A DNA stretch of 64,000 bases from Limnephilus marmoratus (lineage: Eukaryota; Arthropoda; Insecta; Trichoptera; Limnephilidae), in NCBI GenBank assembly GCA_917880885.1, contig OU862908.1:55697819-55761818 (forward strand), read 5' to 3'. The notes under the pieces were generated by a model. It worked only from the letters and a program-made list of their open reading frames with translations, was not told where the DNA came from and searched no databases. The translations under genes were made by a program, and so were the position numbers. The number at the start of each line of letters is the position of its first letter. The first letter of the stretch is position 1. Shown here piece by piece: positions 52,201 through 62,900 of this stretch.

Positions 52201-53870
52201 GAGACAATGTGTGGCTGTCTATCCTCTCTGCCAAAACCTCGGTTAGTTGGTTACCATAAAAAAAAATAGTTTTCCAAAATACTTATATTGATTTTCTTAG
52301 TATACAATTGTCAAAAAAATTTGGAAATAATAGGGAAAAAAATGGGAATCTGGGGTTCTGTGGGTCCAGGAATAACGGACGTATGAATCCATCCCTCCCA
52401 CTGTGGTGCAGTGCGTTGGGTCGGAGAGTCCTGCTGGAGAAGTCAAATGGTCTCTCTTAATCAGTCTCTTCCGATCCGACCCGCTACACAATAAGCGGGC
52501 AGACGCATTCGTCGCCAACACCTAGACAAACTTCACCTCATAAACCCGGGCACCCCTGGTAAGTCACGAAACGTACCGAACCACTTGGGGTGACCTATGG
52601 CAGAGTTTATAGTGCCTCCCACATGCACACTTCGGAGCGACCGAGTCCCGTGCCACTTCAGGCCGCCGCGCAGAAAAGTAAAGACCGATAAGGTTTACAG
52701 AGCAGTTCACTGTGAGACTTTTCTGCGCGGCGGCCTGAAGTGGCGCGGGACTCGGTCGCTCCGAAGTGTGCGTGTGGGAGATGCTAATGGTTAACTCGTT
52801 GTGGGCCGATCAAACACCGGTGTCCGCGAGGTGGCGCGGCATTTTGAAATGCAATTTTGACCCTTATGTATACAGAAAGTGTATGAAGAACAATGTCAGA
52901 AACGCTTGCTCTATTATCGTACTTTACCTTAGAGAAACCCGCAATGAGACAAGTCACTTCGAATAATTTATATTAAATTTTCCGTAGTCCGGGATGTAAA
53001 AAGATTCTGCGCATGCGCGAAAAAAAAATATCTCCTTTCTACTATTTTGACCCTTCTATGTACAAAATCGGTAAAGGAAGTGTCAGAATCACTGCCGCCA
53101 ACATTCCCTATGGTATGGGTAAAGATTTCATTCATTTAGTAGCCACACAATATTTAAAAATAACTTTTTTGTCTGTGGGCATCTCCAACTGTCATTTTGG
53201 CGGCCGCGTCACATTGCCGATGCGTGACATGCGTGTACCTCGAATAAAACATCATAAAACCTATCAATTTACGTAATTACGCAAGTAATGTTATTTTGGT
53301 AAATAGTTTATTGTTCTAGGAATGTGTTTCAGTCAATAAAATATACGATAGGTTAAATTTAATCCACAAAACATTCAATTGAAGATCGTGAAATTTCCGT
53401 GTTTTTCTGGAAAAACCTGGCCCTCAACAAGTTAACCAATAAATGTGGTGCGGCAGTTCCCACACCCACCTCCCAAGTTACTTTTAATGTAACATATTGT
53501 GATGATTTATATGATGTATTTTTTTTTCATATTCATATGTACCTATAGTTAGGGGGCATATATTAATTACGTGAGCAGTTTTTCTTCCAATCTAGACCCC
53601 CCCCCCCATAAATTTGGGCCACTTCGTGTATTCTTTTCAAGTAACATGAGTTTTGCTGAACCCCTCCCCACCTTTTGAGCTCACATAATTAATTTATGCC
53701 CCCTTACATAATTATCTTTCTGTAATTAAATATTTTTTATAAAGTTTAACAACACATTCGAGAGATCTCAACAAATGTATTAGAATTATTATCTCGTTGA
53801 CTGTAGACTTTTGGATTTTTGTAAACGGAAGTGGCGCCCTTTGTTATTTTCAAAAGGGACTGTTTTAAAA

Positions 53871-53962
<92 letters not shown>

Positions 53963-56900
53963 AGCTTCCCCCATGAGAAAATGCCCAGAAGAAATTTTTT
54001 TCTCGGGTTCAAAAATTTGCCAACATTTCAAAATTTTCCAAACTTCAAATAACAATATCAAAAAAAAATGTCTAACCAAACATACTGTTTGGTTAGACAT
54101 TTACAAAGTCAAATATAAAAATTGAAAAGAAAAAAATCTAACTTAAACCCAACTTCATGTACGACGATATTTCTGTCACGGTTTTTTGCCCCGGTGACTT
54201 TGCTGCCACTGGACCACCCGATATTATTTTTCCAAGGAGCCGGCTATTTTTAGAATCGGTTCCTTTTGGTTGTTATAAAATTCGAAAATTTGAGCTAAGC
54301 CTATGAACAAAAAAAATTTACATAAATGGTAATCTTGAAATTTTAGAGCTCCCAAACCGATTTGCTTAAAAATTGCTGTAGGGGCGGTTAAGGGGGAGAA
54401 TCTGGGATTTTTTCTTAAAATACACAATTTCGGCGGAGTTCTTTAATTTCTGGAGTTCTGATTAGCAGTAAATTTCTTAATTAATGGGAGTTTGTTAGTA
54501 AAAACTAGTTTTTTTTGTCAGTGAATTTCAAATGAACAAAGTTATATGACATACATAAATTACATTGGCATTCACTTTTGCTTTTTATTTGGATATTAAA
54601 ATGAACAGGTACTTATGTGATAAGTAAATTTTTGCACAAATTCTAATATTTGCTGTCGCACGTACAAAGGGGCAAAACGACTCCAGATACTAATATCTAC
54701 AGCCTGTATGTCGGACGAATATCTACAGCTCGTATGTTGGACTAATATCTACGAACTTCAGAGTGAGGACTAATATCTACAGAGCTAAGGTCGGACGAAT
54801 ATCTATGATGGTCCCAGTGGTGACTAATATCTACAGAGGGCAGCTGAGCAAGAGGTTGTACGGAAAAGCATAAATTATTTCAATTACGTAATAACTAACC
54901 TAACCTAACCCAACCTCTGCCAGTGCTGTAGATATTCGTCCACACTTTGGTTCTCATAGATATTAGTCAGCAGTTTGAGCTGTAGATATTCGTCCTCACT
55001 TTGGTTCTCATAGATATTATTCCGATTTGTTCAGTTTTTGGAATTCCTGTAGATATTAGTAGATGCCTCCGGGAAAAACCATACTATCGCGGAACATTAC
55101 TAATTGGAAACATCGAAAAGCTGCCCTGCAAGGCCTAGCAGCAAAAAACCCACAGAAGCATGTAAAAAAGCTCAATAAATAAAAATATTAATTATTTTTA
55201 CCTACCTCCTTTAAATTTTGCTTATTTGGGATAAAATGTTTGGGCCTGATGTGTTCCAATTAAGCGGAATCGACTGTATTAATTATGGAGACACCACTGA
55301 TCAAAGATATTGTAATATAAGTAGATGTGCTATCTGCAGTTTTTACTAGGTGGGACTGTGCTTCCGGGTGTCGCCGATATTGTTTACCAATTAACAAATA
55401 AACTAAATGAACGAATAAACCAAACAAACGTTAAACTAAATGAATGAATTCTTTCCGTATTCAAACTATATCGTTAACCAATACTAATGCACATCTTCCA
55501 AAAATCAACGAAATGAACATATTATTTTTGTATGCAAACTACTCTAATTAGGGCGTAGTCCGCCGACAGTTGCTCTACACCATAGCATATCTCTTTTGTA
55601 TTTGAATATCTTTGCCACTGATCGATTATTCATTTGTTAAAGATTAATCTCCTCCCTAATTAAAAAGTTATTCCCTCTTCTATTTGGGAGTTAATGAAAT
55701 CAAGAGTAACATTTTAAAAAGTAGAATAATACATGTAAAACATTCTAGAAGATATTCAAAATGATGGTACTTTTCTTTGTTCGATACTTTTTCATTAGTT
55801 TGCATTAAAATTGGGCTCGTAGCCAAGTTTTAAAAAATTTACGTGGGGTCACCTATTTCTCGTCACCGGTATGTTGGTAGTTAATAATATTATAAACCAC
55901 TATACAATAATGAAAACATACTGTATTATTATTGTGGGTGTATATATTATAACTTATTAATATCCAATAAGTTGGTAGCCATTCTCATAACCACTTTCTC
56001 TGTAGATTTACCAAATATAGAATCTGAATTGCAGTAGGGACTGAGTGCTATTACTGCTTTTACTCAATTTATTGTTGTTTTGCATGGGAAGTCTTAAGAG
56101 TGTGTTATAGGGGCAGAATGGTTATTTTCTGAAAAACGGCTCTCTAAAACGGCTTAATACTACCTTTCATGTGTCATTCTCGGACTTGATATTTTTTGTT
56201 ACCAAATAATGGACCTTTATTTTTCAATCTGCTTATTTTTTTTTGTAATTGATGTAGGCATTTGACCATGAAAAATAAAAACATTGATACACCATACAAC
56301 CCATTTTTTAAACTTAAATCTATGATTGTCGCATTAATAATGATTTTACACAATATTTTAAATTTAAAATATTTACATAATACATACATCTGTAGAATTA
56401 CGGCCTCTTATTATCGTTATGATATCTGTGGATATTAACAATTAAATAAATACTTCATTTTACACCAAATTCTTACACAGTTCGAGCTTTTTATTCATTC
56501 CGGGCTAGGATCTCCCGTTGACAGGCGGTGAAACTGTACGCTCCTCGTTTAATAACGTATATATTTTGAAAATGCCATCAAAATGTTTCATTTATGCCTC
56601 TAAATATAGAATACCGACACACTCGAAGCATTGCAATAATCTCAGCAAGCTACAAAAACAGTAGGTACTCGAAAATTCACTTTTTTGGTGTAAATCTGTC
56701 AAAATGTTTCTTTTCGACCGCCATATTTGCTTCAATCATTGAAAACATAACGTTTAAAGTGCGTTGCAGGTCCGAAAACGGTTAGTACGTTGTTCACGTA
56801 TGTGGCGATGCGCACGTTTTGCAAGTATGTGTGTGAGAATTCATTGGGCTGCGTACACACACACAGCTATAATATACGTATCGTGGCTCGTGGCGTCTTT

Positions 56901-59900
56901 CGGAATATGGGTATTAGCTTATCCGGGCATTTCGCTCGCCAAACATTTGTCGTAGGTACATTATGTACGCGGTGTTTGGTAATAAATACAACTTCAACTT
57001 GAAGATTGTACTAGGATATTATTATTGGTTCATCAGCCACTACTCTCGAAAATGTACTTTTATACTTTTTTTTTTACATTAACTCCACACATATGTCATC
57101 TGGGATGCTGTGTGGAGGGTCTTTTTGAGGAGAGGAAGGAATGAACATTGGTCTTGAAGAGACCCATGTTGTAGGAAGGAGGAAACACAGAGGCCGGCAA
57201 ATCATTCCATAGCCGAGCTGTTGAACACAAGAACGAGTCGAAGAAACGACCCGTTCTCATGTGACAAATATCAACCTTGTACAAATGTTGGGCACGCGTT
57301 TGGCGTGTTTCCCGACTATGCGCCGGTGCCGAAGGGATCAATGATGCTAGTTCCTCGGAGCATCTTCCTATTGGACTTCATTTTTTTTTCTTTATTAATT
57401 TTGTTTGTTGCAGTTTGTTTTACATGGTTTTCGACTACCAAGGCAAATGCCTGTACTATGGTAGTCTATATCTCGCAATTACTATTCGTCACCTCATTTG
57501 GATAGGGTTCTAACTTCACAACTTGTTCTGAGATACGAGATGTCAAAGTTTGAAAAGGCGATTTCTCATAACCTATTTACATTTATTCCTAATATATCGG
57601 AACACTTGTTACATGCACTGCGTTAGCCCTCATAAAATATATGGTAAATATTTCCATATCGATTCCACGCTCAAAACAGACATTAAAAAAATAAAACAAA
57701 TTGTACTAGGTAGATAATGGTTAGTAATAAGTAATTCAGTAACCGGAATTGAAAAATATTGCGTTTCAATGTTTTTTTTTTTTTTTTTTAATTTAAAAAA
57801 TGCGAAATGTCATTTTTCAAGGACCGCCATATTAATTATGGAAATGAAATACGCATGTTTAAAAGAAAAAATCACTTTCTGTCAAAATAAGTACGAATTG
57901 TAATCTTCGGAAATGATGAATTTTATTAATCATTATTTTGTTCGGTTTCATAAACACGAAAAATTACGCGAGACGAAATGACATTTCGCGTTTTTAGAGA
58001 TAACAAAATAACCATCAAAATGCAATATTTTCAATTCCGGTTAATAAATTACTTAATACTAACTCTAATCTACCTAGTACAATTTGTTTTAATTTTTTAA
58101 AGTGTGTTTTGAGCGTGGACTACTCGTTAGGGAAATATTTACCAAATATATTGTCGAAGGGTGAGATTTTTTTTTATTTTTTATGATTTTTATGACGCGT
58201 GTTCCCAATATCGTGATAATAGTCGGTTTGTATTTTACTAAAATTTACACTAATAATCTCAAAATCAGATTGAATAGCATGGTAATCAGTTTTTATTTCT
58301 ACATTGTTTAGAAGCAAAAAAACAGCAATTCTTTGGCAAAATTACCTATGACCGAAGACCAATGATGGATCTGTGAAGAATCGGAGCAGGAGCTTACTAT
58401 TGAAGAGGTGATAGAAGAAAGCAATGATATTTTAATAGAAGGGCGGAGAGTAGTACAATTTGATTATTTTTTAAGCAACTCCAATGTATTAGTCAACATG
58501 ATTCCCTTTTTAACTGCAATTTAGAGCACTTACGAATTACCTCAGAAAATATAAATGGTTTGAACTCTACTTTTAATTTAAAATGCGTTTTATGTGGTAA
58601 AACTTTTAAACTAAAAACGTCCGAAAGCCTATAAGAAGGTATTGGCATCAACGAATCTTTTGTATCGGGAATAATGAGCATAGGATTGGGTTATTCGGGC
58701 ATGAAAGAGTTATGTGCCACCATTGAAGTTCAGTCCTTATCTGTTGCTGAATATGGATAATGCCATTGAAGGTTTGTGAATGGTGGGAGAAAACCAAATT
58801 TACCAGTATGACTGCGGAAGCCGACGAAGAAAAAAACTGGCTATTCAAAGCGGCGATGTTGACGAGAACGGAACGCCGATAATCACTGTAGTAGCCAGGG
58901 TTGCCAGGTATTTTAGCACCTTGTTCGGTTTCGGTTCGGTATTTTCAGATTAATTTTTCTCCCTAATAAACGATTCAACTGTCAGATTTGACGCAATCTA
59001 TCCCTACTTAGTTTGTGCGGTGTTGCCGCTTCGTGCACGAACTCACTTTTTTCGAGCCATTTCGAGGATTAGTGTTACATATCAGGTGACTGCGTACTTG
59101 TGTAAATGTGATTATTCGAATAATTTGACTGCTTACATTGTTTCAAAGTTCGACAACCCCCGCCCCCCCTGACTCGGGTTTTGATTTGCCAAGGTACTGG
59201 CTAGTAGCTGATGTGTGTTGGTCGAATACGGGAGGGGGGAGGGGAACTCGGGAGGGGGGTTCGCGGGACGGGGGAAGGGGGGGGTAGAGTGAGGAGAGGG
59301 AAGGTGGAGGAGGAGAATGAGCGGGAACGTGAGAGGGGAAGGGGACGCGGGAGAGGAAGGGGAGGAGGAAGGTGAACGGGACGAATGGGAAAGGACGCGA
59401 AGGGAGAAATGATTTCTTTATTAAATGGCATAGCAATGCATGCCGGGTACCAGCTAGTATATAGATAAAAAAGAAACTTTATTTTATTTCTCGAAGTCAA
59501 TATTATTAATGATGTTATTAATATGTATAGATATTCTATCAAATATACGTTTCCAATTTGGGGATAGTAATAATAATGATGAATTCTAGAAAATATAGTT
59601 TAAAATCAATTAACGACTGAATATTTAGAAGTTAAATTTAAAAAAAAAAAAACTTCATTAAATCGACTCCAAATGTTAACCACGAGATTCCAAACGTTGT
59701 TTATTATGGAAACGATGAAAGGACCATTTGAAAGGACCATGAACAAGCAAATTATGAAACATTTATAAAAAGGATCATACTAAATATTCTACCAACGTAA
59801 TAAGTTCCATAAACAAACCACACTTTGTTATTAGTTTGTTTTTTTACTTCGATATTTAAAAATACTGTGCTTGGATGTTCATAACAATCATAACGCAAGT

Positions 59901-62900
59901 ATAATGTTGACCTTTTGAAATCTGGGAAGACACCCCTAGTGCCATCTTGCGATGTAAAAATAAACACATTTTGACAGATTACGAAATGTTACGAGGGTAT
60001 CATATACGCTTAATATTAACACAGCTTTTTGCACGTTCAACAACATAGTATACACTTGTCATTATGGTGACCTTAAAGTTAATAAATATGTAAAATATGT
60101 ACTATGATTAGCCTGGACTTCTACTGAGTGCTAACTTAATAAAAATAATTAATCACAATTATTTACAATAATTTATTAAAACTGTTAAAGAAAAAACAAA
60201 ATTATTATTAAAAAAACAAAAAAAGGACAAAATTATTTCCTACTGTAAGACAGATTTTCAGATATGGTTGTAAGATAGATTATGTTTTGATTTAATTTTT
60301 TTATACATATCAGCCTTACTAAAAAAAATTTATTCAATTAAACTACCGTGTATGTGAAAACTTTACTAATTAAAACTGAATGGAAAAATTGTTCATGAAA
60401 AGATACATACATTACTTTACTTATCCAGGCAAAAAGGGCAGTTTATCTGTTGTGTGTACTTGTTTTATTAAAAATTTCTAAATGAATTTTGGAATTTTTT
60501 CAAGGTATTTTAAATGTTACATTTCTTATTTTTGAAGATGTAAAAACAAATACCATTTAGAATCTAGATAATATTAAATAACTTTTTAGATTTTTGTAAA
60601 ATTGCAGTATTTTAAGCTTCAAACGTGGAAAAAGTTGGAAAAAAGCTTACCCCATACATTTTCTATTAAAATGTCGAAAATTCAAAACGAAAAAAAAAAC
60701 AGTTCTTTTATTTAAAGAATTTACAACAAAAGTGTCACTTTACTTTTTATATCTCATTAATACAATTAAAAATTCTAAAAATAATATTATAATAATTCCC
60801 CAAGAATAATTGCAAAATAACATTTTGGATCAGGGTTGATTAAAAATAAAAATCGAATTTATTTGATTTAAATTGAATTTATTTGATTTAAATTTGATTT
60901 TTTTAATATTTCGTCTGTTTTAACTCGAATGTCGGTCTATTTAAAACAAAAAATGTTTTTCACTTTAATTATTAATTTATAATTTTCAAAATCAATATAC
61001 CAGTCTTTTCCAAAATGTCATTATTTTTATTTATTTATTTAACATTTTACCGTACACAAAACATTTTTGAACATTAAAAAATTAACACAACATGACAAAA
61101 AAAGAGAACAAAAGATAGGGGTTTGTTTTTTAAAGAAATTTCTTCCAACTCACCTGTAATAGGAAATGTGCTTATAGAGATTATTTTTTTTAACACTAGC
61201 AATGTATTCAACACTATTTTAACACTAGCATCTTCAATAAAAAATCGACAACTAAGAAAATTAAAAAGTAAGAATATTAACTCAATCTTGTTTATACTCG
61301 TAATAATCTTGTTTTTATTGGTTTTGTCCAAATTTAGTCTTTTCAAAAGGAAGACTAATTTGCCCGCCTTCTCATTGCCTAATCTATTTTTTATTTTACT
61401 GTGCATTAAATTGAATGCCAAAAATATTCTTTCGATCACAGGAAGTCCTTAGCACTTTAGGCGGATGGTTTGGTTGCAGTAAAAAGTAGTGATTTAAATC
61501 ATTGATTTTTTTTTAATCACTTCATTTTAATCGCGATTTAAATCATCTCAACCCTGTTTTGGATTCATTTTGGCAATTTAAACATTGATTTCTCGAATTT
61601 GTATTTTTTACATACGTATAAAGCATTTATATTATTAAATACCATTACTTTTATGGAAGTTTTATTAAATTCTAAAGGAAAAAGTCAATAAAAAAATAAT
61701 GAAGAAGTAAACTGTATATTCCGATAACGTGCGTTATCCAATAACGATCCTACAAAAAATACGGAATCGCAGGCAGGGGAATCTCAACACAATTGTCATT
61801 TAGCGTATGTTATTATCTGTTGTTACCACTATCCGTCAAGTAGAAGCCTGTTTTTACCGCCGTGTCGATTGTATGATTAAAGTTACTCAGAGTTGGTGAA
61901 ATACCCCCTTATTATTCCTGTTTAATAATGTTGTCTACTTGCCTTAGGCCGTATCCTGGTCGTGTGCCGAGTGCGACCGCTGTTCCGCTTGCCCGCCTGC
62001 ACCCGCACCACCCTCGGGCTGGACCCTGGGATGCTCGTCATGTGCGCGACACTGGCACGCCGCCTGTGCCGCCCCGCAGCCCGAGAAGCGCGCGCCCCGC
62101 CGCCCCTGGCGCTGCCGCCACTGCCTCGAGCACCACCCTTCCCCTGCCCCACACCCGCCATCTACACCCACCACCAAACAGAAGACAATCAAGCGCAGGT
62201 ACTTGACCACTATTTATTCAAAATATACCGAAAATCGTCTGACGTGAAACCATGTGTATGGAATTATTTTTTCACGATAATGTAATAAACTATTTGAGCG
62301 ATGATATATTTTATTTTTAAACGGGCAAATTAGTCTTCCAAGTTCCAAGGGTGTTGAGCCCATAACTCACAGTCTGAAGTCCTTTCTCCAGGCCAGAGTA
62401 AAATATGAAAACTCCCCTTTCATGTACAAATTCGACCAATTCTATAATTATCATTATTACACCTTTAATGTATTTTACTTTGTAAATATTGTTTTGTAAA
62501 ATGAATGTGTATTTGTTTAGATTGTCGACGACTACGCCGAAGGCAAGAAGGAGCAAACAGGTCCTCGAGAGTTCTCCAGAGACGGAAGATGAGATTTCCG
62601 AGGGTAATGATACAAATATCCCATCCACTGCCATCATCGAGTCAGACCAGCGCATGTCCAAAGAGAAACAAAAGTTTTTCAGACTATCGGCTTTCAATCC
62701 TGAGAAAAGGAAGCGTAATAAAGAGACGGTTTTGGCCACTTTGGATAGCTCCGATAATGTCGCTCTTAGGATAGGTAGAAACAATAATAAATGTGCACTC
62801 TCGTCGGACTCGGATTCGTCGGACGACGAGAGGCTTCCTTCGCCCAGTAAGTCAGTCCCTAGTGCCACCGTGCCCAAACCCCCTGCCCCGACCCTGCAGA

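Noticed and set aside
52606..52790. microRNA hairpin
   Set aside because: The near-perfect long fold with a second genomic copy is explained by a foldback MITE.
53746..54012. Poly-Lys protein
   Set aside because: Translation of the T homopolymer.
54890..54910. Telomeric (AACCT)n
   Set aside because: Only about three units, inside a MITE; too short to indicate a telomeric tract.
59143..59542. Pro/Leu-rich minus-strand frames
   Set aside because: Composition effect of the purine-rich tract on the other strand.
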